A DNA stretch of 13,826 nucleotides from an uncultured Arthrobacter sp. (GCA_937873245.1 CALMVY010000275.1:1-13826), one strand, 5' to 3'; positions 5,651 to 13,326 are shown, counted from the first letter of the stretch. Program-made: numbers and translations. Notes: generated by a model not told the origin, from the letters alone.

Positions 5651-7704
5651 AACACCTGAGCAAAGCCGCCGTCCTTTCCCTCGGGGTGCTGCTGGCCACC
5701 GCACCGGTCGCAGCGGCCTCGGGCCCGGACCGGCAGGCCGCGGCACCGGCCGCCGTGTCGCAGGCCGTGTCGCAGGCGGTGTCCCAGGCCGCCAATGACC
5801 CCTCCGACCTCACCCCCGAAGTGACGGACGGCAGCAACTACACCGGCGACCCGACCAACGAAGCGGCCCTGGTGGCAAGCGAGGACCAGCGCCTCATCCA
5901 GGTCCGCACCCAGGCATCGATCGCACGCTGGACAGGCTCCAGCCTCAACGTTCCCTACCGGGTCGCCTCAGGAACGGGCTACACGCTGGTCCTGACCGCC
6001 CGCACCAAGGACTACACCATGGATGACCTGTTGTCCCTCGCGCCCAAGACGTTCGTCAGGCAGCCTGACGGCAGCTACCTGCTGAGCGAGAACATCGTCA
6101 TCGAATCCGGCGCCACGCTGACCTTGAGCAGTTCCATGCTGCTCACCATCAGGATGTTCAGCTCGGCGCAGAAATTCGTCTCGATCGTCAACTACGGCGG
6201 CAGGCTGAACGTTGCAGGCAGTGCCACGGCGCCGGTCAAGATCACCAGCTGGGACGTCGACTACAGCACACCACGCCAGATCACCGACAACGGCCGCGCC
6301 TACGTCAGGTCCATCGGCGGCACGGTGTCGATCGAGCATGCGTCATTCGAGTCGCTGGGATTCTGGAGCGGCAGAACCGGAGGCCTCTCCATGACAGGAT
6401 CCGACCGCCCCATCACAGGGGCGATCAGCGCTTCCGGGGCAGCGCTGGCCAAGCATCATTCCAAGAACAGCAAATACCCGGAGGTTGAAAAGGACGCCGC
6501 GGGCGAGCCGGCTCCGGGCGCTGTTCTGCCCAGTGACATCATCCCCGCGCTGGAGGGCGAGGCCACGAATTCGGATTTCAGCTACGTGACCGCCTCGGTC
6601 GTGAACACGCAGATCACGGACAACGTCTATGGGGTGTTCCTGGCCAACGCTGTGGGCGTCAGCATCCACAATGTCACCGCCGAGCGGAGCCGAATGGACG
6701 GTTTCGTGCTGCACCGAAACGTCTCGAACGCGACCATCGTCGACTCCACCGCGCGTCACAGCGCGGTGGACGGGTTCCGGCTCTCCCGCTCCATCCGGTC
6801 TGTCCGGCTCGACACAGACAAGGCCGAAAACAACGGCCGCGACGGAATCTATATCGATGGCCGTGCCCTGGCGACGGGTCCGTCCGCTACCGGCACCTCC
6901 ATCAGCTCGCACGGCAACGACGTGGTGGTCATCAACAGCACCATGACGGGCAACGCCCACTACGGGCTTGAGATCCGGGGCGGGCGAAACACCACGGTCC
7001 GCTCGAACACCATCTCGGACAGCCAGATGGGCATTGTCGTCCAGGACGCAGCCTCGGGAGTGACGGTCGACGACAACCACTTGAGCAATCTCGCTACGCA
7101 GGCCATCGCCCTCCGGGACGGCGTCACGGGAGGCAAGATCACCAACAACACCGTCTCGAACAGCGTCGTCGGCGTGTACCTTCGCGATGCCGCCGCCGAT
7201 GTGGAAAGCAACCGCTTCACCAACATGAGCAACCACGGCATCTCGGCCCTGGGCGCGGCGGAGATCAGCGTGAGGTCGAACATCGTCTCCGGCAGCGGTC
7301 CGAGCGCCGTCGACCTCAAACGGGCCACCAACGCCACGACGTCCCACAACACCACCAGCGAGTGGACGGTGACCAAGCCGTTCTGGCAGATGGTGGTCTC
7401 CTTCTTTCAGCCGCTCACCATCCTGTGGACGGTCCTCGGCCTGATTCTCGTGTTTACCGCCCTGCGGGGACGGCGGCTCAAGCGGACCATCCGGCACCCG
7501 TACGCGGACCAGGCGCCCATGAGCACCTTCACCGACCTGGACCCCTTGCAGGTCCGTCCGGATTCGCTGGGACCGGCAGCCTCTGCGGCCTCACCTGATG
7601 TGTCCGAAAGGCCCCGCGGACGCAGGTCCGCGGATGAGGACCGGGCACAGGCAGGCACGTTCCGGCCGGCTGAAGGCGCCCACGCGGAAGCTGCGTTCTC
7701 ATGA
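5647..7704 (+). CDS. Membrane-anchored extracellular right-handed beta-helix protein, putative polysaccharide-modifying
   Basis: 685 aa. The ATG overlaps the synthase stop, with GGAGG at 5638-5642. A Sec signal peptide (1-24, ending VAAAS) is followed by three VSQA repeats (37-48). From about 160 to 570 there are NosD/CASH-type parallel beta-helix repeats, with recurrent turns such as ITNNTVSNSVVGVYLRD and VRSNTISDSQMGIVVQD. One helix (about 585-606) follows, then RGRRLKR and a roughly 80-residue polar tail. By the positive-inside rule the beta-helix is outside and the tail in the cytoplasm. In alginate systems beta-helix proteins of this kind (AlgG) epimerise or guard the nascent chain, but the DPHD motif of mannuronan epimerases is not seen here. 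I infer a partner of the synthase acting on or guiding the emerging polymer. Epimerase, lyase or pure binding roles remain open. Confidence 0.8.
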   Translation: MKHLSKAAVLSLGVLLATAPVAAASGPDRQAAAPAAVSQAVSQAVSQAANDPSDLTPEVTDGSNYTGDPTNEAALVASEDQRLIQVRTQASIARWTGSSLNVPYRVASGTGYTLVLTARTKDYTMDDLLSLAPKTFVRQPDGSYLLSENIVIESGATLTLSSSMLLTIRMFSSAQKFVSIVNYGGRLNVAGSATAPVKITSWDVDYSTPRQITDNGRAYVRSIGGTVSIEHASFESLGFWSGRTGGLSMTGSDRPITGAISASGAALAKHHSKNSKYPEVEKDAAGEPAPGAVLPSDIIPALEGEATNSDFSYVTASVVNTQITDNVYGVFLANAVGVSIHNVTAERSRMDGFVLHRNVSNATIVDSTARHSAVDGFRLSRSIRSVRLDTDKAENNGRDGIYIDGRALATGPSATGTSISSHGNDVVVINSTMTGNAHYGLEIRGGRNTTVRSNTISDSQMGIVVQDAASGVTVDDNHLSNLATQAIALRDGVTGGKITNNTVSNSVVGVYLRDAAADVESNRFTNMSNHGISALGAAEISVRSNIVSGSGPSAVDLKRATNATTSHNTTSEWTVTKPFWQMVVSFFQPLTILWTVLGLILVFTALRGRRLKRTIRHPYADQAPMSTFTDLDPLQVRPDSLGPAASAASPDVSERPRGRRSADEDRAQAGTFRPAEGAHAEAAFS
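5755..5790 (+). repeat. Three 12-bp tandem repeats coding VSQA
   Basis: Three near-identical 12-bp units (GTGTCGCAGGCC type) encode VSQAVSQAVSQA, residues 37-48, just after the signal peptide of the first beta-helix protein. The copies differ only at third positions. They lengthen the linker between the cleavage site and the folded domain. Confidence 0.85.
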
Positions 7705-8942
7705 TCCCGCGCACAGCCGTGCCGTGGATCATCGCCACCGTCATGACCGTCGTCGCCCTGGTCGCCGTCATCGGAGGCATCGCCGTCGCCGCGCGCACGG
7801 CGCCGCCGCCGGCGGCGGCGGGTGAATCGCCCAGCGGCACAATCGCTGTCACGGCGGCACCCGCCGCAACCGCCTCGCCCACCCCGGACGACAGCCCCGA
7901 GGACACCGAGGAGACCGACGACACCGGTACCTCCGGGTCGGCCTCGTCCCGGTCGGCGTCATCAAAGGACAAGGTGGACCGGGACGCCGAAATGAGCCAG
8001 AGCGCACGCGACGCCCGCCCCGGCGCCGGACCGCTCCCCTCCGACCAGGCCGTCTCGTGCCCGGCCGCCGCCACGAAGGTTACGACGGCGGCAGAACTGA
8101 CGGAGGCGCTGGCCGACGCCAAACCCGGAGACGCCATCCACCTGGCCGACGGTATCTACTCCGGAAGATTCACCGCCACGAACTCCGGGACGGCCGCACA
8201 GAAGATCTACCTCTGCGGAGGCCGCGGGGCAGTGCTCGACGCCGGCAGCACAGACAAGGGATACGCCTTCCACCTCGACGGCAGCAGCTACTGGGTGCTG
8301 TCCGGATTCACCATCCGCAACGGACAAAAAGGGATCATCGCGGACTCCAGCACGGGCTCCGTCATCCAGAACCTCGCCGTCACCAACATCGGGGACGAAG
8401 CCATCCACCTGCGGACGAACTCCAGCAGCAACCTCATCATCGGCAACACCATCAGCGGCACCGGCAACCGCAATAAGAAGTTCGGCGAAGGGATCTACAT
8501 CGGCACCGCCGTCAGCAACTGGTGCACCTACACCTCCTGCCTCGCGGACCAGAGCAACTACAACATCATCGCCGGCAATGCCATCGCCGGAACCACCTCC
8601 GAGAGCATCGACATCAAGGAGGGAACCGTAGGCGGCGTCGTCAAGGGCAACCGCTTTGACGGCGCGGGAATGACAGCCGCATCCGCCTGGGTGAACGTCA
8701 AGGGCAACGCCTGGACCATCGATTCCAACCACGGCGAGAACTCTCCCGAGAACGGCTATGAAACCCACAACATCCTCCAGGAATGGGGGGACTTCAACCT
8801 CTTCACCAACAACTCGGGCGCCGTGGACGGGTCCGGTTATGGCATCGCCAGCTGGCCCGCCGTGCACAACACCGTCGCCTGCTCCAACACCCTCACCGGC
8901 GCAGCCAGGGGCGTCAGCAACATCGAATGCACGAACCCATGA
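7701..8942 (+). CDS. Exported or membrane-tethered right-handed beta-helix protein, pectate-lyase/PL6-like fold
   Basis: 413 aa. The ATG overlaps the previous stop (ATGA at 7701-7704). A signal anchor (about 9-31) leads to a disordered Thr/Asp/Ser/Pro linker (about 35-118) and then a beta-helix domain from C120 to the end. The domain opens with VTTAAELTEALADAKPGDAI, the usual entry of lyase-type beta-helices such as PL6. It also carries GEGIYIG, ESIDIKEG with K306, and VKGNAWTIDSNHGENS. Seven cysteines, including C-X4-C in WCTYTSC and a C-terminal pair, suggest disulfides and so an extracellular site. PL6 lyases use a Lys/Arg pair. K306 sits in a comparable motif, but the Arg partner cannot be assigned by eye. 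It looks like a widespread actinobacterial family without a characterised member known to me. I infer cleavage, epimerisation or binding of the operon's polymer. Confidence 0.8.
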   Translation: MIPRTAVPWIIATVMTVVALVAVIGGIAVAARTAPPPAAAGESPSGTIAVTAAPAATASPTPDDSPEDTEETDDTGTSGSASSRSASSKDKVDRDAEMSQSARDARPGAGPLPSDQAVSCPAAATKVTTAAELTEALADAKPGDAIHLADGIYSGRFTATNSGTAAQKIYLCGGRGAVLDAGSTDKGYAFHLDGSSYWVLSGFTIRNGQKGIIADSSTGSVIQNLAVTNIGDEAIHLRTNSSSNLIIGNTISGTGNRNKKFGEGIYIGTAVSNWCTYTSCLADQSNYNIIAGNAIAGTTSESIDIKEGTVGGVVKGNRFDGAGMTAASAWVNVKGNAWTIDSNHGENSPENGYETHNILQEWGDFNLFTNNSGAVDGSGYGIASWPAVHNTVACSNTLTGAARGVSNIECTNP

Positions 8943-8989
8943 TCCACCACACCAACCCCGCACACACTTCCTCCAACGAAAGGTCGGCC

Positions 8990-10423
8990 ATGTCTCAGCC
9001 CACCAGCACCACTGCCCCCGTATCCGCCATCAACCACCACCCCAACATCACCGTCATCGGCACCGGCTACCTCGGCGCAACCCACGCCGTCTGCATGGCC
9101 CTGCTTGGCTATGACGTGGTTGCACTCGACGTGGACGCGGCCAAAATCGCACAGCTCTCCAGCGGACACCTCCCGATTTTCGAACCGGGACTGGAAGAAA
9201 AGCTGCGGGAGGTCCTGGCCTCGGGGAAACTGCGGTTCACCACCGATGTGAGCGCAGCAGCGGAGCACGGCGACGTCCACTTCATCTGCGTGGGAACGCC
9301 GCAGTCCAAGGGCTCCGACGCCGCGGACCTCAGCTACGTCGATGCGGCCGTCACCAGCCTGGCCCGCGAACTGCGCCGCAAGTGCCTGATTGTCGGGAAG
9401 TCCACCGTGCCGATGGGCACGGCGGCCCGGCTGACGGCCCTCGTCCACGAGGTCGCCCCCGCCGGGTCCCTCGTGGAACTGGCCTGGAACCCGGAATTCC
9501 TGCGCGAAGGGTACGCGATCAAGGACACGCTCGAACCGGACCGGCTGGTCTTCGGAACGCAGTCGGCGTGGGCGCGTGAACAGCTTGCCGCCTGCTACAC
9601 CTCCATCATCGCGGCGGGAACCCCCGTCGTCGTCACGGACCAGGCCACGGCGGAACTCGTCAAGGTCGCCGCCAACTCCTTCCTGGCCACGAAGATCTCC
9701 TACATCAATGCCATGGCGGAAATCTGCGAAACCACGGGGGCCGACGTCAGCGAACTGGCCACGGCACTGTCCTACGACTCCCGGATCGGCGGAAGGTTCC
9801 TCAAGCCGGGGCTTGGCTTCGGCGGCGGGTGCCTGCCCAAGGACATCCGGGCCTTCGCCCACCGGGCCGAGACGCTCGGCGTCGGACAGGCTGTTTCCTT
9901 CCTCCGCCAGGTCGACGCGATCAACCAGAGGCGGCGCCAGCGCACCGTGGACCTCGTCCGTGAGCTCAACGGCGGCGAGCTGGCCGGGGTCAAGGTCGCC
10001 GCCCTGGGCGCAGCGTTCAAGCCGAATTCGGACGACATCCGGGACGCACCCGCGCTGGATGTGGCCCGCATGCTCCACGACGCCGGCGCGATCGTTTCCG
10101 TCTACGATCCGGCCGCGATGGCCAACGCCCGCCGCAGCTACCCGGACCTCAGCTACTCGGGTTCGCTCGAGGAAGCCGTAGCGGGCGCCAACGTCGTGGT
10201 GCTGCTCACGGAGTGGGACGAGTTCCGGAACGCCGACCCCGTCCGGCTGGCAGAGCTCGTGGACACCAGGTTCATTGTGGATGGCCGGCACGCCCTCGAT
10301 GCGGACGCCTATCAGGTAGCCGGCTGGGACTACCGGGCCCTTGGCCGCCCCGTCCGCGCAGGGCTGGTCACGGTGATGGACTTCGAGGCCGCCGAAGCAG
10401 GGTTGGAGGTGGCCGCCAGCTGA
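8990..10423 (+). CDS. ugd: UDP-glucose 6-dehydrogenase
   Basis: 477 aa. The ATG at 8990 has GAAAGG at 8978-8983 with a six-base spacer. A second in-frame ATG at 8939 overlaps the preceding stop (ATGA) and would add 17 residues; the better ribosome site favours 8990. NAD-binding GTGYLG lies at 24-29, FICVGTPQ and KSTVP follow, and the catalytic cysteine is C281 in GFGGGCLPKD. AAFKPNSDDIRDAPAL starts the C-terminal UDP-binding domain. The enzyme oxidises UDP-glucose to UDP-glucuronate with two NAD+ in the cytoplasm. It belongs to the same superfamily as GDP-mannose dehydrogenase (AlgD), but pairing with GalU in the same operon supports UDP-glucose as substrate. This step commits the operon to a uronic-acid polymer, or to a polymer substituted with uronic acid. 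Confidence 0.93.
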   Translation: MSQPTSTTAPVSAINHHPNITVIGTGYLGATHAVCMALLGYDVVALDVDAAKIAQLSSGHLPIFEPGLEEKLREVLASGKLRFTTDVSAAAEHGDVHFICVGTPQSKGSDAADLSYVDAAVTSLARELRRKCLIVGKSTVPMGTAARLTALVHEVAPAGSLVELAWNPEFLREGYAIKDTLEPDRLVFGTQSAWAREQLAACYTSIIAAGTPVVVTDQATAELVKVAANSFLATKISYINAMAEICETTGADVSELATALSYDSRIGGRFLKPGLGFGGGCLPKDIRAFAHRAETLGVGQAVSFLRQVDAINQRRRQRTVDLVRELNGGELAGVKVAALGAAFKPNSDDIRDAPALDVARMLHDAGAIVSVYDPAAMANARRSYPDLSYSGSLEEAVAGANVVVLLTEWDEFRNADPVRLAELVDTRFIVDGRHALDADAYQVAGWDYRALGRPVRAGLVTVMDFEAAEAGLEVAAS

Positions 10424-10450
10424 CAAGTCTGTACCCACCCCTCAACGGTG

Positions 10451-10488
10451 GCCACGGCCGCCAGCCCGGAAGGACTGGCGGCCGTGGC
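10451..10488. other. Perfect 14-bp intercistronic hairpin
   Basis: GCCACGGCCGCCAG (10451-10464) pairs fully with 10475-10488 around a ten-base loop. It lies 28 bases after the dehydrogenase stop and 26 bases before the next start. There is no T run after it, so it is more likely an mRNA-stability or partial-attenuation element than a full terminator. It may adjust how much of the downstream pair (MbcA-like and galU) is made. Confidence 0.75.
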
Positions 10489-10501
10489 AACCCGAACAGT
10501 C

Positions 10502-10506
10502 AGGAG
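10502..10506 (+). promoter_or_regulatory. Ribosome-binding site that fixes a TTG start
   Basis: AGGAG lies seven bases before the TTG at 10514. The longer in-frame start GTG 10448 would place the 14-bp hairpin inside the coding region and has no ribosome site, so TTG 10514 is preferred. Confidence 0.65.
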
Positions 10507-10513
10507 CCACACA

Positions 10514-10987
10514 TTGACTTCACCAGAAGTCCCGGATATCGGGCTGATTGCCTACCGGGAAGCAATGAGCATGGACGCCGCCGGCGTCGTCCGGGCACTG
10601 AGCGAGCTGCTCGGCGTCAGGCTCGTCGCCTATATCGGCTCGGTCAAGGAAGCCCGCGCCGTGCGTCAGTGGTCAGCCCGGGAACGGACGCCCGCGCAGC
10701 CCGTCATCAAACGGCTCCGGGACACTTACCAGATCGCCCGTTTGCTCAGTGAAACGCAGTCGCCCGAAGTCGTCCAGGCCTGGTTCCAGGGCATGAATCC
10801 CCTGCTGGGGGATTTGGCACCCGCCCGCCTGCTGCGCGACAGCGAGAGCGATGAAACCGCCCACCGGGTCCTCGCGTCCGCGCGTGACTTCGTGGCCGCC
10901 ACCACCCTGACCTTTCCGGGCACCCCCGCCCCTCCCCGCACCGCCCTCGCCACCGACCCAAGCATCGCAAGGAGACTTCATGCGTAA
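10514..10987 (+). CDS. Xre/MbcA/ParS-like antitoxin-type protein
   Basis: 157 aa from TTG 10514. Residues about 20-80 form a helical, helix-turn-helix-like region (VVRALSELLGVRLVAYIG, then VRQWSARERTP). Residues about 81-126 (SPEVVQAWFQGMNPLLGD, LAPARLLRD, HRVLASARDF) match the toxin-binding domain of the Xre/MbcA/ParS family (DUF2384). Family members usually neutralise a RES-domain NAD-consuming toxin encoded next door, and they often bind DNA. No RES gene is present here. The gene instead sits between UDP-glucose dehydrogenase and galU, overlapping galU by 8 nt. I infer either an orphan regulator of the operon or an adaptor with a non-toxin partner. The Pro/Ala-rich C-terminal 25 residues seem to serve mainly as the leader of galU: the galU ribosome site lies within them. 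Confidence 0.75.
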   Translation: MTSPEVPDIGLIAYREAMSMDAAGVVRALSELLGVRLVAYIGSVKEARAVRQWSARERTPAQPVIKRLRDTYQIARLLSETQSPEVVQAWFQGMNPLLGDLAPARLLRDSESDETAHRVLASARDFVAATTLTFPGTPAPPRTALATDPSIARRLHA

Positions 10988-11864
10988 GGCAGTCATACCC
11001 GCCGCCGGGCTGGGAACCCGGTTCCTGCCCGCCACCAAGGCCATGCCCAAAGAAATGCTTCCACTCGTTGACAAACCGGCCATCCAGTATGTGGTGGAGG
11101 AGGCCGTCCGGGCAGGGCTGACGGACATCGTCATGATCACCGGGCGGAACAAGCGGCCGCTGGAAGACCACTTCGACCGCGAGCCGTCCCTTGAACAGGC
11201 CTTGGAGCGCAAGGGCGATCACGCAAAGCTGGCCGCCGTCCGTGCGTCCTCGTCCCTGGCGGACATTCACTACGTCCGCCAGGGGGACGCGCTGGGGCTG
11301 GGCCATGCGGTGCTCCGCGCCCGGCGGCACGTCGGACACGAGCCGTTTGCCGTGCTCCTGGGAGACGACCTCATCGATGAGCAGGATGACATCCTCGGCA
11401 CCATGGCCATGGTGCAGGCTGCGACGGGAGGCTCCGTGGTGGCCCTTATGGAAGTGGAGCCTTCCGAGATCAGCGCCTACGGGTGCGCCGACGTCGTCCC
11501 GTCACCCGGAGGCGAGGGGTTTCTGCGCATCGCGGGGCTGGTCGAGAAGCCGGAGGCGGCCGACGCACCGTCCAACCTCGCGGTGATCGGCAGGTATGTG
11601 CTGCATCCCCGGGTGTTCGACGTCCTCGCCGAAACTCCCCCGGGCCGCGGAGGGGAGATCCAGCTCACGGACGCCTTGCAGACCCTGGCCCGCGCGGAAG
11701 GCCCGGGTGCGGGAGTCTACGGCGTGGTCTTCCGCGGACGTCGGTTCGATACCGGGGACAAACTCAGCTACCTCAAGGCGGTGTTCACCCTCGCCGTCGA
11801 ACGCGAGGACGTCGGCCCCGGACTGCGTGACTGGCTCGCCGGGATGCTGGCTCCGCTGCCCTGA
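10980..11864 (+). CDS. galU: UTP-glucose-1-phosphate uridylyltransferase
   Basis: 294 aa. The ATG has AAGGAG at 10969-10974 with a five-base spacer and overlaps the preceding gene by 8 nt, so the two are probably co-translated. The nucleotide-binding loop AAGLGTRFLPATKAMPKEMLP lies at 8-28 (R14, K24), with GDALGLGHAV, LLGDDLI, LVEKP, GGEIQLTDA and RRFDTGDKLSYLKA following in family order. Length is normal. It makes UDP-glucose from glucose-1-phosphate and UTP in the cytoplasm, supplying the dehydrogenase upstream and perhaps the synthase directly. It is the last gene of the operon and ends at a strong hairpin. The genome may hold a second, housekeeping galU, which would make this copy dedicated to exopolysaccharide; that cannot be seen here. 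Confidence 0.93.
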   Translation: MRKAVIPAAGLGTRFLPATKAMPKEMLPLVDKPAIQYVVEEAVRAGLTDIVMITGRNKRPLEDHFDREPSLEQALERKGDHAKLAAVRASSSLADIHYVRQGDALGLGHAVLRARRHVGHEPFAVLLGDDLIDEQDDILGTMAMVQAATGGSVVALMEVEPSEISAYGCADVVPSPGGEGFLRIAGLVEKPEAADAPSNLAVIGRYVLHPRVFDVLAETPPGRGGEIQLTDALQTLARAEGPGAGVYGVVFRGRRFDTGDKLSYLKAVFTLAVEREDVGPGLRDWLAGMLAPLP

Positions 11865-11875
11865 GCGGCTGCGAA

Positions 11876-11905
11876 GGCGGGTCCCGGCCGCCGCCGGGAC
11901 CCGCC
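11876..11905. terminator. Hairpin terminator between convergent galU and the lpdA-type gene
   Basis: A perfect 13-bp GC-rich stem (11876-11888 with 11893-11905) has a four-base CGCC loop. It lies 11 bases after the galU stop and 5 bases after the stop of the minus-strand gene, so it can serve both. T runs are poor on both sides, as is common for actinobacterial hairpin terminators. Confidence 0.8.
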
Positions 11906-11910
11906 GGAGT

Positions 11911-13326
11911 CTACATGTGGACGTGCAGGCGCCGGGCCGCTTCGGAAATGGACCCGCTCAGCGACGGGTACACCGTGAAGGTGCTGGCGACGTCGTCGAC
12001 GTGCAGTTTCTGCGTGACCGCGAGGGAGATCGCGAAGATCAGTTCGGAGGCGTTCGGGCCCACCACAACACCGCCGATCACGGTGCCGGAGCCCTTCCGG
12101 GCGAAGATCTTGATGAAGCCGTCCCGGTGGTTGCGCATTTTGGCGCGGGCGTTGCTGCGCAGCGAGAGCTTCACGACGTCGGCCTGGTACTTGCCGGACT
12201 CGATCTCGGCCTCGGAGACGCCCACGTTCGCGATCTCGGGCGAGGTGAAGATGTTGGATGCCACCTGGTGCAGCTTCAGCGGGGTGACACTGTCGCCCAG
12301 GAAGTGCGCGATCGCAATCCGGCCCTGCATCGCCGCCACGGACGCGAGCGCCAGCACGCCGGTGCAGTCGCCGGCGGCGTAGATGTTCGGCGCGGTGGTG
12401 CGGGAGACGCCGTCGACCTTGATGTGGCCGCTCTCGGTGAGCGCCACTCCGGCCTCCTCGAGACCGATCCCGGCAGTGTTGGGGATGGACCCGACGGCGA
12501 CCAGGCAGTGGCTGCCGGTGACCTGGGAACCGTCGCCGAGGGTGACGATGACGCCGTCGGCGGTGCGCTCCACGGTTTCGGCACGGGCGCGGGAGAGAAC
12601 CTTGACGCCGCGGCGTTCGAAGACGCCTTCAAGGACCTCTGCGGCGTCGGTGTCCGAGCCGGGCAGCACCCGGTCGCGGCTGGAAATCAGGGTGACCTTG
12701 GAACCGAGTCCGTTGTAGGCGGAGGCGAACTCCGCGCCGGTCACGCCGGAACCGACCACGATCAGGTCCTCGGGAAGCTCGTCCATGTTGTAGATCTGCG
12801 CCCAGTTCAGGATCCGGACGCCGTCCGGGCGGGCCGTGGGCAGCTCGCGGGGGTGGGCGCCGACGGCCAGCAGGATCGCATCCGCCTCGATGATTTCCGC
12901 GCCGTCGGCCGTGAGGACCTCAATGGTGTGGTTGTCCAGCATTCTGCCGGAGCCAAGCATGATCCGGACGTCCTGGTTCTCCAGGCCCTTCTGGATGTCG
13001 GCGGACTGCTGCCGGGCCAGCCGCAGCAGGCGGTCGTTGATGTGCTTGAGGTCCGCGCGCATGGTCGGGGTGCAGTCGCCGCCGTCGAGGTCGAACTTGA
13101 CGCCCAGCTCGCCGGCCTCGCCGACGCGGGTCATCAGGTCCGCCGTCGCAATCAGGGTCTTGGAAGGCACGACGTCGGTCAGCACCGCGGAGCCGCCGAG
13201 CCCCGCCCGTTCGATGATGGTGACCTTCGCGCCGGCTGAAGCGGCGACCATGGCGGCTTCGTAGCCGCCGGGCCCTCCGCCCAGGATTGCGATGCGGGGT
13301 GAGCTGAAATCGGGATGCGTAGTCAC
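11911..13326 (-). CDS. lpdA: LpdA-type NAD(P)H:quinone/pyridine nucleotide oxidoreductase lacking redox-active cysteines
   Basis: 471 aa from GTG 13326. The frame stays open further left on the minus strand, but that part overlaps the purine nucleoside phosphorylase gene. FAD-binding GGGPGG lies at 16-21, NAD(P)-binding VVGSGVTGAEF in the middle, and NIYAAGDCTG near the FAD. The fold is that of dihydrolipoamide dehydrogenase, but the CxxxxC site is absent: A47 and V52 stand where the two cysteines belong in GGSAVLTDVVPSK. The C-terminal His-Glu site is also missing (VYPSLSGSISE). This matches M. tuberculosis LpdA (Rv3303c), which reduces quinones with NAD(P)H and not lipoamide. I infer a cytoplasmic flavoprotein quinone reductase with a protective redox role. 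No clear ribosome site precedes the GTG. GACAAT ends eight bases upstream and could be a -10 of a nearly leaderless transcript. Confidence 0.85.
   Translation of the reverse strand: MTTHPDFSSPRIAILGGGPGGYEAAMVAASAGAKVTIIERAGLGGSAVLTDVVPSKTLIATADLMTRVGEAGELGVKFDLDGGDCTPTMRADLKHINDRLLRLARQQSADIQKGLENQDVRIMLGSGRMLDNHTIEVLTADGAEIIEADAILLAVGAHPRELPTARPDGVRILNWAQIYNMDELPEDLIVVGSGVTGAEFASAYNGLGSKVTLISSRDRVLPGSDTDAAEVLEGVFERRGVKVLSRARAETVERTADGVIVTLGDGSQVTGSHCLVAVGSIPNTAGIGLEEAGVALTESGHIKVDGVSRTTAPNIYAAGDCTGVLALASVAAMQGRIAIAHFLGDSVTPLKLHQVASNIFTSPEIANVGVSEAEIESGKYQADVVKLSLRSNARAKMRNHRDGFIKIFARKGSGTVIGGVVVGPNASELIFAISLAVTQKLHVDDVASTFTVYPSLSGSISEAARRLHVHM

Noticed and set aside
6343..7497. Long minus-strand frame opposite the first beta-helix gene
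   Set aside because: Antisense shadow of a gene with clear repeats and a signal peptide; no ribosome site.
8837..10438. Long minus-strand frame opposite ugd
   Set aside because: Antisense shadow; the plus strand encodes a complete UDP-glucose dehydrogenase with all motifs.
11596..13239. Long plus-strand frame opposite the lpdA-type gene
   Set aside because: Overlaps galU and its terminator and is antisense to a clear flavoprotein.
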